Positions 29,308 through 37,703 of a stretch of 64,000 nucleotides of DNA are shown here, one piece after another. Positions within the stretch are counted from its first letter, which is position 1. Every line of letters starts with the position of its first letter. A program made the position numbers and the translations under genes. The DNA comes from Actinomycetaceae bacterium (GTDB lineage Bacteria; Actinomycetota; Actinomycetes; Actinomycetales; Actinomycetaceae): positions 25,581 through 89,580 of the forward strand of contig JAUMUM010000007.1 in the NCBI GenBank assembly GCA_030530685.1. The letters are read 5' to 3'. A model generated the notes under the pieces. It did not search any database, was not told the DNA's origin, and saw only the letters and a list, made by a program, of their open reading frames with translations.

Positions 29308-29468
29308 ACATTACGGGAACATTTTGGAACATTCCAGCCGCGCGAGATGGGCACTTATGCCCGGCTTTACGTCGATTTTCGAACCCACAAACAAACCATT
29401 CAGTTCCTGTTTTCGGAAGATAAGTTGCATCAACTATCCAGTTCATTCCATACTGTTCCTATGAACAG
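29308..29468. promoter_or_regulatory. Lysis-lysogeny switch: divergent promoters and operators
   Basis: Leftward: -10 TAATGT (29313-29308) with GGAAC repeats at 29316-29320 and 29326-29330, 10 bp apart. Rightward: TTGCAT (29425-29430), 18-bp spacer, CATACT (29449-29454), six bases before the ATG at 29461. CTGTTC-N4-GAACAG spans the rightward start (29453-29468). GTTCC/GGAAC is the shared element and the likely repressor/Cro recognition core. Confidence 0.65.
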
Positions 29469-29727
29469 GAAACTAAAGGAACAAGTACGGATTGGGGCAA
29501 CGCTGCGTCTGATCCGCGAACTTCGCGGCGTTAGAGCAAACGACGCAGCCACCGCCCTAGGAATCTCTCGTTCTTATCTTGCGAATATCGAGGCCGGGCG
29601 CAAGAGACTTCCCCCTCACGTGCTCGTGCGAGCATGCGCGTTCTTCGACATCCCCCAAATTGCCGTGGTGAACCCGGACTACGCAATCAAAGCGAAGGCT
29701 GAGGCCTTGGGGAGGGAAGTGGCATGA
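29461..29727 (+). CDS. Cro-like XRE-family regulator
   Basis: 88 residues with a Cro/C1 fold: [40 protein letters not shown]. It starts 6 nt after its -10 box and is probably leaderless; the start codon lies within the palindrome CTGTTCCTATGAACAG. First gene of the rightward early operon and 4-bp overlapping with the antirepressor gene. Confidence 0.82.
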   Translation: MNRKLKEQVRIGATLRLIRELRGVRANDAATALGISRSYLANIEAGRKRLPPHVLVRACAFFDIPQIAVVNPDYAIKAKAEALGREVA

Positions 29728-30551
29728 ACGAAATAGTTCACTTCAATGGCGGCACCTCACCTTTCGACGCTATCCGCCAAACACGCGAGGATGGCGCCGA
29801 GTACTGGTCTGCCCGCGACCTCATGCCACTGCTCGGCTACGACCAGTGGCGCCGCTTCGCCGACGATACCGAGCGGGCCACGGCGACTGCAATGGCCCAC
29901 GGGCAGGGCACTGTGGGGTTTGTGCCGGCGCCGGCAAAAACCCCCGAGGCAGGTGGTAGGCCGCGTCAGGACTTCCTTCTGTCGCGGTACGCGGCGTATC
30001 TCGTGGCGATGAACGGTGACCCGCGCAAGCCCGAGGTCGCCGCAGCCCAAACCTATTTCGCCGTACGCACCCGCGAGGCCGAGGTACGAGCGCCTATCCC
30101 TGATGTCTCGACGCCCGAGGGTGTTCTCGCTCTTGCCGAGCAGTTGACGGCAACCGCGCGGGAACTGGTCCGGGAGAAGAACCACCGCCTTGAGCTTGAG
30201 GCTGCGCGTGTGGCTGATGCGCCGAAGGTGTTGTTTGCTGATTCGGTGGCGGCGTCGGCGTCGTCGATCTTGGTTGGGGATTTGGCGAAGATCCTTAAGG
30301 GTAACGGGGTCGAGATCGGGGCGAACCGTCTGTTCGCGTGGATGCGTCAGCGCGGCTATCTGATCTCGCGGCGCGGGTCGGATTGGAATATGCCGACGCA
30401 GCGGGCGATGGAGCTTGGCTTGTTCGAGGTCAAGGAGACGGCGATCACGCATTCGGATGGGCATGTGACGGTGTCGAAGACTCCGAAGGTCACGGGTAAG
30501 GGTCAGCAGTATTTTGTTGACCGGTTCCTGGGGAAGGGGCGTGCGGCGTGA
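29724..30551 (+). CDS. Phage antirepressor with BRO-N and KilAC-type domains
   Basis: 275 residues. N-terminal BRO/antirepressor domain: [19 protein letters not shown], then [39 protein letters not shown]-terminal KilAC-like domain: [21 protein letters not shown], then [26 protein letters not shown]. It probably opposes the repressor during induction. The 3' half has a markedly different codon style (G/T third positions) from the 5' half, suggesting a domain swap. Confidence 0.87.
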   Translation: MNEIVHFNGGTSPFDAIRQTREDGAEYWSARDLMPLLGYDQWRRFADDTERATATAMAHGQGTVGFVPAPAKTPEAGGRPRQDFLLSRYAAYLVAMNGDPRKPEVAAAQTYFAVRTREAEVRAPIPDVSTPEGVLALAEQLTATARELVREKNHRLELEAARVADAPKVLFADSVAASASSILVGDLAKILKGNGVEIGANRLFAWMRQRGYLISRRGSDWNMPTQRAMELGLFEVKETAITHSDGHVTVSKTPKVTGKGQQYFVDRFLGKGRAA

Positions 30552-30760
30552 GCCAGCAGGGCCCGTCTGATGGGCCGACCGAGGGGTTTCAGATGGTCAC
30601 GGTCAGGCGTGCGGCGCAGATGCTGTCTGTCTCGGAGACGACGGTGCGCAAGCTGATTGCTTCTGGCCGGTTGCGGGCGTCGAAGTTTGGGCGGGCGGTG
30701 CGTGTCAGTGTCGCGGATTTGCGTGAGTTGGCCGAGCAATCCGATTGGGCGTCTGTCTGA
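30548..30760 (+). CDS. Excisionase-like small HTH protein
   Basis: 70 residues with an excisionase/MerR-type winged helix: [45 protein letters not shown] start overlapping the antirepressor stop. It is one of two candidates for the prophage excisionase, the other being at 58427-58636. Confidence 0.78.
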   Translation: MSQQGPSDGPTEGFQMVTVRRAAQMLSVSETTVRKLIASGRLRASKFGRAVRVSVADLRELAEQSDWASV

Positions 30761-30853
30761 CGCCTTGCGTGTAGCGTGTGCCGGCCGCCGGGATGAGTGG
30801 TCCAGGCGGCCGGGCGAAATCAATCCGAATTTCTAGTTGAAAGGGTATCACTC

Positions 30854-32068
30854 GTGAAGATTGTTGAGTTGCGGGCGGAGAACGTCAAGCGCTTGCGGGC
30901 CGTGGAGATTCGTCCGGATGGGACGCTCCAGGTCGTGGGTGGGCGTAACGCTCAAGGTAAGAGCTCGGTGCTGGATGCCATATGGCTGGCGCTTGGCGGT
31001 GGTAAGGCGGCTCGGGAGACGAGCATGCCGATCCGTGAAGGCGAGAAGCGGGCGAGCGTCCGCTTGGACTTGGGTGATCTGGTCGTGACGCGTACGTGGT
31101 CGTCGGCCGGGTCGAAGCTGCGGGTGGAGGCGCCGGATGGCGCGGCCTATCCGTCGCCACAGGCGATGTTGGATGGCCTGGTTGGGCGCTTGTCATTCGA
31201 TCCGTTGGCGTTTACGCGCTTGTCGGCAGGTGCGCAGCGTGAGGCGCTACTTGACCTGGTCGAGTTGGACGTCGACTTGGACGAGCTGGCAGCCCGCCGC
31301 GCTGGCTTGTATGAGGAGCGTGCCGAGGTTGGCCGGGCGGGCAAGGCCATTGGTGAGGTCGAGGTCGACGAGTCCCTGCCCGAGGTAGAGGAGTCGGTCT
31401 CGCAGATCGGCCAGCAGTTGGACGAGGCCATGGCCGCCAACTCGAAGCGCGGCAAGATCAAGGACGAACTCGAAAGGCTTGAAACCGAGCTTGACGACAT
31501 CCTCACACAGATCGAAAACCTCACGATGGATCAAGACGAGATTCAGGCGGAGATCGAGTACGTCAAGACCAAGCTTGAACAGGCTGGCCCGCCTGTCGAT
31601 GTCGAGGCGCTGCGCCGCCGTCTGCTCGATGTCGAGAGGGCGAACCAGGCGATTCGGGACAATAACCGGGCCCGCGCCATGGTGGCCGAGAAGAAGCGTC
31701 TGCGTGAGGAATACCAGGACCTGTCCGAGAAGATCCGAGCGATTGACGAGCAGAAGGCCGACGCCTTGGCTAAGGCCGCCTTCCCGGTCGAGGGCCTGGG
31801 TTTCGACGAGGATGGCGTGACCTACCAGGGGGTGCCGTTTGCTCAGGCCTCGTCGGCCGAGCAGATCCGGGTCTCGCTTGCTATGGCGATGGCTGCTAAC
31901 CCGTCGCTGCGGGTCTTGCGCATCAAAGACGGGTCCCTGCTCGACAGCGACGCGATGGAGGCTATTCGTTCCCAGGTGGCCGACGGCGATTTCCAGCTGT
32001 GGGTCGAGCGTGTCGGCAATGCCGACGAGGGCGCGGTCATCATTGAGGACGGGCAGGTCGCGTCGTGA
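30854..32068 (+). CDS. SMC/RecN-like AAA ATPase
   Basis: 404 residues. Walker A GGRNAQGKSS at 29-38, a central coiled coil of about 150 residues (for example LERLETELDDILTQIENL), and a C-terminal lobe with ASSAEQIRVSLAMAMA (signature-like) and VLRIKDGSLLDSD (Walker B-like). The layout is a miniature Rad50/SbcC/RecF type, as in phage recombination modules. GTG 30854 was chosen over the frame start at 30797 because GAAAGGG lies 9 nt upstream and the conserved protein begins there. Confidence 0.85.
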   Translation: MKIVELRAENVKRLRAVEIRPDGTLQVVGGRNAQGKSSVLDAIWLALGGGKAARETSMPIREGEKRASVRLDLGDLVVTRTWSSAGSKLRVEAPDGAAYPSPQAMLDGLVGRLSFDPLAFTRLSAGAQREALLDLVELDVDLDELAARRAGLYEERAEVGRAGKAIGEVEVDESLPEVEESVSQIGQQLDEAMAANSKRGKIKDELERLETELDDILTQIENLTMDQDEIQAEIEYVKTKLEQAGPPVDVEALRRRLLDVERANQAIRDNNRARAMVAEKKRLREEYQDLSEKIRAIDEQKADALAKAAFPVEGLGFDEDGVTYQGVPFAQASSAEQIRVSLAMAMAANPSLRVLRIKDGSLLDSDAMEAIRSQVADGDFQLWVERVGNADEGAVIIEDGQVAS

Positions 32069-32319
32069 CTGTTTTTGCCGCGTTCTTATCGCCCGAGTCC
32101 GACCATCCGCTTGCCGATCCTGCCGGCTGGGTCGAGCTGCATGCCGCTGACGCGGCCGGCGCGGGCCGGCTGGCCACGAAATGGCTCGGTGCCGCAGTAA
32201 CGGCCATCGTCCCGCTCGACGAGCTCGACCAGTCGGCCTACCCTGCCGGGCGCCTGGCCTCGGCAGCCGAGCACTGCATCATCTGGCGGCGTGCCCGCCT
32301 GCACGGAAAGGCCGCGTGA
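32065..32319 (+). CDS. Small phage protein of unknown function
   Basis: 84 residues, Ala-rich, no recognised domain. The GTG start overlaps the ATPase stop by 4 bp, so it is translationally coupled within the recombination operon. Confidence 0.55.
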   Translation: MTVFAAFLSPESDHPLADPAGWVELHAADAAGAGRLATKWLGAAVTAIVPLDELDQSAYPAGRLASAAEHCIIWRRARLHGKAA

Positions 32320-32320
32320 C

Positions 32321-32689
32321 GTGTACTTCACAGCCCACAGGGCCCGCAAAAGCGGGCAGATCCGCCTCCAGGCTGGGGCCGATACCTTCGACTTGACCGA
32401 CTGGCAGGCCGGGATACTGGCCTCCACCCTGCTCCACGCGATCGCCGGCCACTGGGACGCCGAACCCGTAGGCGGGTCCCCGCTCTCGTGCTGCGATGAA
32501 GTCGGGTCCGACGTGTCCCTCACGGTCGGCCGGTGCGACGTCGAACTCGACCACTGCCAGGCCCTGAGCCTGGCCGACGCGATCGTCGACGCTGCCACCA
32601 CTGAACCCGACATCGACGACGGCGAGGACGACGACGCTGCCTACCGTCGGGCCGTCGACCGGGAACTGCTCGACTGGGACGAGCCGTGA
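32321..32689 (+). CDS. Small acidic phage protein of unknown function
   Basis: 122 residues, acidic C-terminal stretch (DIDDGEDDDAAYRR). GTG at 32321 has GGAAAGG 9 nt upstream and begins one base after the previous stop. Not recognised. Confidence 0.6.
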   Translation: MYFTAHRARKSGQIRLQAGADTFDLTDWQAGILASTLLHAIAGHWDAEPVGGSPLSCCDEVGSDVSLTVGRCDVELDHCQALSLADAIVDAATTEPDIDDGEDDDAAYRRAVDRELLDWDEP

Positions 32690-32946
32690 AAGTCGTCGCC
32701 GCCACCCTGTCAATGATCTTCGACGTCGACGCGCCCGACATGCTCCTTACCGAGCTCTACCAGGAAGCCGAGGAACGCCTGGCAGCCGAAGCCGACCGGC
32801 TCGGATACCTCCGCCTCGGTCGGCCACGAGCCAGGCGCCATACCCGGCCCCGCAAGATCCGGTGCGACCTGCGCGTTGCCGCGCCGGACGAACCAGCCAA
32901 CCCCATTCTTGAAGGAGGAGACCAGTGGCAGCAACAGACCAAATAG
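32686..32946 (+). CDS. Small basic phage protein of unknown function
   Basis: 86 residues with an Arg-rich middle (LRLGRPRARRHTRPRKIR). GTG start in a 4-bp overlap; its last 22 bases overlap the exonuclease gene in another frame. Not recognised; nucleic-acid binding is possible from the charge only. Confidence 0.5.
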   Translation: MKVVAATLSMIFDVDAPDMLLTELYQEAEERLAAEADRLGYLRLGRPRARRHTRPRKIRCDLRVAAPDEPANPILEGGDQWQQQTK

Positions 32947-33791
32947 TTGCCATTGACGAGCCGTGCGTCATCTACGACCTGCCCGAGCTCGACTACCACG
33001 CCGACCCTGTCGCGGCCGGCAGCCTGTCCTCGACCGAGGCCAAGCTCATCCTTGACTGCCCTGCCGTTCTCAAGTGGCGGCGCGCCCACGGCGAACCACC
33101 CAAAGATTCCTACGATTTCGGGCACGTCGTCCACGGCCTCGTGCTCGGTGCCGGTATGCCGGTCGAGGTCATCCCCGAGGAGATCCTGTCCACGACCGGG
33201 GCCGCCACGACCAAGGAAGCTAAAGACTTCAAAGCAGCCGCGCGGGCCGAGGGCAAGATCCCGATCAAACAAGACGAGTACGACCGGGCGGTCGCCTGCG
33301 CTGCCGCAGCCACCAACGCCCCGGGCCTCAGCAAGATCTTCGCCAACGGCCGGCCGGAAGTCTCGGTCTTCGCGCCCGACCCGGACACGGGCGTGTGGAT
33401 GCGCGGCAGGATCGACTGGGTCACAACCATCGTCGGGAAAACCATCCTCGTCGATGTCAAGACTACGCCGTCGGCCAACCCGGCCGAGTTCTCCCGCCAG
33501 GCCGCCCGCTACGACTACGCACTACAGCGCGAGTGGTACCGGGCCATCTGGGCCGCAACCCACGATGGTACCCTGCCCGACTTCGTGCACATCGTCGTCT
33601 CCAAGACCGAGCCCTACCTGGCCTGCATCGTCGATATGGACGAATCCTACGCCGCCGTCGGCCAGGCGAAGATGCGCCGCGCCCTGGCCGTCTACGCAGA
33701 ATGCCAAGCCACCGGACAATGGCCCGGCTACAACACGCGCGTCCACACGATCAGCCCGCCCGCCTACTACACCGCCTACGAGGAGGACTGA
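32925..33791 (+). CDS. PD-(D/E)XK exonuclease, DUF3799 / RecE-like
   Basis: 288 residues. The nuclease core is visible: H70 in FGHVVHGLVLG, D164 in RGRIDW, then D177-V-K179 in ILVDVKTT, and the QAARYDYALQREWYR helix. This is the RecE/exodeoxyribonuclease VIII-like group that resects DNA ends for phage annealing recombination. GTG start with GGAGGAGA 5 nt upstream. It is immediately followed by a Sak4-like ATPase. Confidence 0.85.
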   Translation: MAATDQIVAIDEPCVIYDLPELDYHADPVAAGSLSSTEAKLILDCPAVLKWRRAHGEPPKDSYDFGHVVHGLVLGAGMPVEVIPEEILSTTGAATTKEAKDFKAAARAEGKIPIKQDEYDRAVACAAAATNAPGLSKIFANGRPEVSVFAPDPDTGVWMRGRIDWVTTIVGKTILVDVKTTPSANPAEFSRQAARYDYALQREWYRAIWAATHDGTLPDFVHIVVSKTEPYLACIVDMDESYAAVGQAKMRRALAVYAECQATGQWPGYNTRVHTISPPAYYTAYEED

Positions 33792-33792
33792 C

Positions 33793-34593
33793 GTGGCGCT
33801 GAAAACCCGACGCCCCACCGGGCGCTCTCCCTGGCCGTTCCTCCTCATCGCCGGCGGCGAGAAATGCGGCAAGTCCTACGCATGCGCCGAATTCTCGGCC
33901 TCGCCCCTGACCGGCCGGACCCTGTGGATCGAGGTCGGCGAATCCAGCGCCGACCAGTACGGCGCCCTACCCGGCGCCGACTACGAGATCGTGGACCACG
34001 ACGGGACCTTCCCCTCGATCCTCCAGGCCGCCATCGACGCCACGAGCGAGCCGGCCACCGGGCGGCCCAACGCGATCATCGTTGACTCGGCCACCAACCT
34101 GTGGGACCTGCTGTGCGACGAACAGCAGGCCGTCGCAGCCCGACGCGGCAAAACGTCACCGACCATGGACCAGTGGAACACGGCCAAACGTCAATGGCGC
34201 CAGTTCGTCGACGTCCTGCGCCGCCACGCCGGCCCCGTCATCGTCACCGCCAGATTCGAGCAAGTGACCGTCGTCGACGGCGGCCGCCCAACCGGTGAAA
34301 AGCAATGGAAGATCCGGGCCGAGAAAAACCTGCCCTTCGACGTTGACGGCATCGTCGAGATCCCGCACCCGCGCCAATACTACTTGTCCGGGATGCGCTC
34401 CCTGCACCTCCAGGTCCCACCCGGAGAGCACATGCTCCTAGACGTCAACTTCACCATCGACGGCCTCCTGCGACAGCTCGACGTAGACGGGACCGACCGC
34501 GCCTACACCCCGGCCCGAGAAGACCCCGACCGGTTCACCACCGGCGACATGGGCAGACTCGACGCCCTCCTGCGACAGGAGGGCGACCAGTGA
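33793..34593 (+). CDS. Sak4-like phage recombination ATPase (AAA_24)
   Basis: 266 residues with a RecA-core NTPase: Walker A GGEKCGKS at 21-28, Walker B region NAIIVDSATNLWD, and sensor VIVTARFEQV. It is the short RecA-like family termed Sak4 in phages, which works with an SSB in strand annealing; an ssb gene is present 4 kb downstream and the exonuclease directly upstream. GTG start one base after the previous stop. Confidence 0.83.
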   Translation: MALKTRRPTGRSPWPFLLIAGGEKCGKSYACAEFSASPLTGRTLWIEVGESSADQYGALPGADYEIVDHDGTFPSILQAAIDATSEPATGRPNAIIVDSATNLWDLLCDEQQAVAARRGKTSPTMDQWNTAKRQWRQFVDVLRRHAGPVIVTARFEQVTVVDGGRPTGEKQWKIRAEKNLPFDVDGIVEIPHPRQYYLSGMRSLHLQVPPGEHMLLDVNFTIDGLLRQLDVDGTDRAYTPAREDPDRFTTGDMGRLDALLRQEGDQ

Positions 34594-34847
34594 CCACAGC
34601 AACCACCACCTGGGCGCAGAACGCCTCGTGCGCCCAGGCCGACCCGGACATGTTCTTCCCCGTGGATCTCAACCAGCACACCTACGCCCCGGCCCTCGCC
34701 GTCTGCGCCTCCTGCCCCGTCATCGCCGAATGCCGCGCCTACGCCGACGCGTTCGAAGGCAAGACGAGGCCCCAGTCGTTGTATGGCGTGTGGGGCGGCG
34801 AAACTCCAAACGGCCGGTACACGCGGCGCAGAAAGGAATCAGCATGA
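34590..34847 (+). CDS. Phage WhiB-like iron-sulfur regulator
   Basis: 85 residues with the four cluster cysteines C14, C39, C42 and C48 (SCAQADPDMFFP, VCASCPVIAEC), the turn GVWGGE and the basic tail GRYTRRRKE. WhiB proteins are actinobacterial [4Fe-4S] regulators; mycobacteriophage TM4 carries one that interferes with host septation. Starts with GTG overlapping the Sak4-like stop and overlaps the next gene by ATGA. Confidence 0.9.
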   Translation: MTTATTTWAQNASCAQADPDMFFPVDLNQHTYAPALAVCASCPVIAECRAYADAFEGKTRPQSLYGVWGGETPNGRYTRRRKESA

Positions 34848-35734
34848 CAGACAGTAGCTTCTTCCCCACAGACAGGAACTTCTTCCCCGTCCGCCTCACG
34901 GACTTTGCCGCCATGGAGAGCCCCTACTGCCGGCTCATTGTTGGCGGGCAGAGCAATCGGCTCGTCATCGAGCTCGTGCCCGACGCCGACGGCGAGCCCG
35001 TGCCCCGCACTAAGATCAACGGCGGGCAGTACACCATCACGTGGGACGCGCTCGACCAGCTCGCCGAAATCTACGGGCTCGGCGAGCCCGACGTCGACGC
35101 GGGATACGACCTGGAAACGTTCATCGACGCCATCGAGAGGGAGGCGGACAACTACGCGGTCAGCGCATTCGCGCACTGCTCCTCAATGGAGATCTTCGCC
35201 ATCTCCATGGACTACATGTGTCCCTCGCCAAGAGACGTCGTTAACGCCATCGCTAGCGCCATCCCTGACGACGTCTATGTTTGGAACGAGTACCGGGGCG
35301 GCACCGAATGGTCAATCCTCCTCTGCGAGGACCCGTGCAAGCCCATCACTCGGGCCCAGCTCGTCACGATGATGTACAACTACCATGAACAATTCCGCAC
35401 CTGCTTTGGCGTGCTCGACACTACGACCGGCGTATTCTTCAGTCGGGGCCCACACACACGAGGTTCCCTTTCGGCATACACCATCAACTCCGGCTGGGAA
35501 TTCGTCAAGACCATACCCGACACCGGCGACATCGTTCCCCTTAAACCCGCAGTGTTCGGCAACGGCAGCAACGAGAAACGCAGGATCTCACAAGCGTACA
35601 AGCAGTCGGCAACACCCAACGAATTCCTGCGTAACGTCGCTCGTCTAGCTCAGCGTTACGAGAGTATGCGCTCAAGGGACGTCATTGAGGATGCCTACAT
35701 CCTATACCTGCATTCTTTGGACGAGAGGCTGTAG
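34844..35734 (+). CDS. Phage protein of unknown function
   Basis: 296 residues, not recognised, soluble, mixed alpha/beta. The stretch AIEREADNYAVSAFAHC and the C-terminal helices (QAYKQSATPNEFLRNVARL) are the clearest structured parts. ATG inside the whiB stop with GAAAGGAA upstream. Codon use is less C-biased than its neighbours from 35275 to 35700, so the gene may be a mosaic. Confidence 0.7.
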   Translation: MTDSSFFPTDRNFFPVRLTDFAAMESPYCRLIVGGQSNRLVIELVPDADGEPVPRTKINGGQYTITWDALDQLAEIYGLGEPDVDAGYDLETFIDAIEREADNYAVSAFAHCSSMEIFAISMDYMCPSPRDVVNAIASAIPDDVYVWNEYRGGTEWSILLCEDPCKPITRAQLVTMMYNYHEQFRTCFGVLDTTTGVFFSRGPHTRGSLSAYTINSGWEFVKTIPDTGDIVPLKPAVFGNGSNEKRRISQAYKQSATPNEFLRNVARLAQRYESMRSRDVIEDAYILYLHSLDERL

Positions 35735-35738
35735 GACC

Positions 35739-36110
35739 ATGGCCCGCAGCCGCAGGAGCGCACGCGACGCCGGCACTCGGTTCGAGCGGCTCGTGGCCGA
35801 CTATCTCGCCGCCGCGCTCGACGACGACAGAATCGACCGGCGCGCCAAGACTGGCGCCAAGGACAGGGGCGACATCGCCGGCCTGCGCCACATGGGCGGC
35901 CGCATCGTCGCCGAATGCAAAAACACGGCACGCCTGGAGCTCTCGGCCTGGCTGGCCGAAGCCGAGACCGAGCGAGGCAACGACGACGCTTTGGCCGGCA
36001 TCGTCATCCACAAACGCCACGGAAAAGCCGCCGCGGGCGACCAACTCGTCACCATGACCCTGGCCGACCTAGCCGCCATCCTCACCGGAATACGAAAGGA
36101 CAACCAATGA
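35739..36110 (+). CDS. Holliday-junction-resolvase-like PD-(D/E)XK protein
   Basis: 123 residues. E16 in GTRFERLVADYL, D45 in DRGDIAGLR and E59-C-K61 in RIVAECKNT give the nuclease signature; the closing TLADLAAIL matches phage-type resolvases. It probably cuts branched DNA before packaging. Confidence 0.75.
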   Translation: MARSRRSARDAGTRFERLVADYLAAALDDDRIDRRAKTGAKDRGDIAGLRHMGGRIVAECKNTARLELSAWLAEAETERGNDDALAGIVIHKRHGKAAAGDQLVTMTLADLAAILTGIRKDNQ

Positions 36111-36475
36111 CACACCCGGAAAGCATCTACGTCAACAAAGAGACAGGCGAAATCACGGGCACAGACAGCGGCGTCGAGTTCGCCACCGTCCTGCTCAACA
36201 TCGCTGACGGCGCCTCGCACCAAGAGCTCTCCGATAACCTCCGCGAGCTCGTCGAGGCCGTCCAAGACACCGGCAAGTCCGGCACCCTGACCTACACCCT
36301 CAAGGTCGCCGCAGCAGACGAAAAGGGCGAAGTCATCATCGTCAAAGACATGATCAAGCTCAAGAAACCTGAATACGAACGCGGTACGCACACCTTCTTC
36401 GCCGACAAGTCCGGCAACCTCACCCAAGACCCGCCCAACCAGACCAGCCTCTTCGAAAGGCTCACCGAAGCGTAA
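36107..36475 (+). CDS. Conserved phage protein of unknown function
   Basis: 122 residues, begins with an acidic YVNKETGEITGTDSG and contains a beta-rich centre (GTLTYTLKVAAADEKGEVIIVKD, partly shown). ATGA overlap with the resolvase-like gene. No function assigned. Confidence 0.65.
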   Translation: MTHPESIYVNKETGEITGTDSGVEFATVLLNIADGASHQELSDNLRELVEAVQDTGKSGTLTYTLKVAAADEKGEVIIVKDMIKLKKPEYERGTHTFFADKSGNLTQDPPNQTSLFERLTEA

Positions 36476-36558
36476 ACCACACACCGGCCAGCGGGCAGGG
36501 ACGGAAAGGCCGAAAGCCCGAGCTGTCCCTGCCCGCACCCGACAGAAAGACCACGCGC

Positions 36559-36702
36559 ATGACAATCCCCGTCCACATCGGCGAACCCACCACCTGCAAC
36601 CACTGTAACAAGATGATACCTCCAGGCCTCCCAGTCTGGAGAATTTCACCACAAACCTACCTCTGCCACACCTGCCATACCGAACGGAAGACCACGCGAT
36701 GA
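36559..36702 (+). CDS. Small zinc-ribbon protein (47 aa)
   Basis: MTIPVHIGEPTTCNHCNKMI opens this 47-residue protein; a second pair, CHTC, follows after 20 residues, so CxxC...CxxC forms a probable zinc ribbon. Its TGA overlaps the ATG of the next gene (ATGA), supporting translation. Confidence 0.65.
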   Translation: MTIPVHIGEPTTCNHCNKMIPPGLPVWRISPQTYLCHTCHTERKTTR

Positions 36703-37703
36703 CCTGGTTCAAAGTTGACGATAAGTTCTGGTCCCACCCAAAGATCCTGACCTGCTCCCTGGAAGCCCGCGGCCTATGGATCACCGCCGGCTCCTACTGC
36801 TCAGAGCACGAGACGGACGGGTTCGTCCCTGCCCAGGCCATAGCCCTCTTCGGATTCCTCACGCAAAGCCCGCGTGACGTCACACCACATGTCACACAGG
36901 ACGTCACACAGAACGCCGCTCACAGCGTTCGCGGTCTCGACCCCGCAGTCGACGAGCTCGTGCGCGCCGGATTGTGGGTCGAAATCGACGGCGGATACCT
37001 CTTCAACGACTGGTCCGACTACCAGCCGACAGCGAAGGAGATAGCCGAGAAAAGGGCGTCAGCTCGCCAAAGAAAGGCGAAAGAGCGAGCGAAGAAAGCA
37101 CGCGAATCCTCCGCCAAACGGCCGCAAAATGTCACGCGTGACGTCACACCACATGTCACACGTGACAACCCGGAGCATGTCACACCCCTCCCGACCCGAC
37201 CTATATATACATCTAGAGAAGTCACTAACGTTCCTTCTCTAGATGGGGGTGTGGGGGAAGGGAACAACGCCACCGCCAGCCCCGAACCCGCCAAGCCCGA
37301 CGGCGCTGACGCGCCCGCCGCCACGGCGGCGCACCAAGCACCCAAAGCCAAGCCAGCCAAACGCGCAACCCCACTGCCCGACGATTGGACCCCCAACCCC
37401 ACCCACGCCCACATCGCCGCCGAAAACGGCGCCAACGTCGCCCTCGAAGCCGCCAAATACCGGGATTGGCTCACCGCCACCGGCCGCACCTACCGCGACC
37501 ACGACGCCGCCTTCCGCAACTGGCTCCGCCGCGCCACACCCACACCCAGCCCTGCACCCACCACCACCGCGCCACACGACGAGCTCGCCGCAGCACGCAA
37601 AGCCCGCCGCCAACGCAACGAACCCAAACCCGACGCCGTCCCACCAACCCGCGAATTCCTCGACCTGAAAGCCAAACTCACACACCGCGAAGGAGTCTCA
37701 TGA
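36699..37703 (+). CDS. Phage replication initiator-like protein
   Basis: 334 residues. The N-terminal 110 residues look like the winged-helix start of phage replisome organiser/DnaD-type proteins (WFKVDDKFWSHPKI, EARGLWITAGSYCSEHETDG, GYLFNDWSDYQPT). A basic helix (EIAEKRASARQRKAKERAKK) and a low-complexity Pro/Ala linker follow; the C-terminal part (LPDDWTPNPTHAHIAAENGAN, then AFRNWLRRA) resembles the DnaT/DnaD-like tail of phage initiators. Repeated GTCACAC elements and an AT-rich palindrome lie within the gene, as origins do in lambda O-type initiators. Confidence 0.7.
   Translation: MTWFKVDDKFWSHPKILTCSLEARGLWITAGSYCSEHETDGFVPAQAIALFGFLTQSPRDVTPHVTQDVTQNAAHSVRGLDPAVDELVRAGLWVEIDGGYLFNDWSDYQPTAKEIAEKRASARQRKAKERAKKARESSAKRPQNVTRDVTPHVTRDNPEHVTPLPTRPIYTSREVTNVPSLDGGVGEGNNATASPEPAKPDGADAPAATAAHQAPKAKPAKRATPLPDDWTPNPTHAHIAAENGANVALEAAKYRDWLTATGRTYRDHDAAFRNWLRRATPTPSPAPTTTAPHDELAAARKARRQRNEPKPDAVPPTREFLDLKAKLTHREGVS
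36871..37245. other. Candidate phage replication origin inside the initiator gene
   Basis: A 27-bp segment built from GTGACGTCACACC and ACATGTCACAC is repeated exactly at 36871-36897 and 37135-37161; further GTCAC/GTGAC elements, partly as dyads (GTCACGCGTGAC, TGTCACACGTGACA), lie at 36899-36910, 37131-37168 and 37178-37185. At 37201 an AT-rich stretch (CTATATATAC) leads into a perfect 12-bp inverted repeat CATCTAGAGAAG / CTTCTCTAGATG at 37210-37245. Confidence 0.6.

Noticed and set aside
32947..34593. 548-residue continuous open frame over two genes
   Set aside because: The first half is an out-of-frame shadow of the DUF3799 exonuclease; the genuine protein starts at the GTG at 33793.
36877..37185. 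Transposon terminal repeats suggested by the 27-bp exact repeat
   Set aside because: The copies are direct, lie in one reading frame of a phage initiator gene and consist of smaller GTCAC dyads; replication iterons explain them better.
37210..37245. Rho-independent terminator from the 12-bp inverted repeat
   Set aside because: It lies inside an intact reading frame, has a 12-nt loop and no T-run; origin or regulatory structure is more likely.
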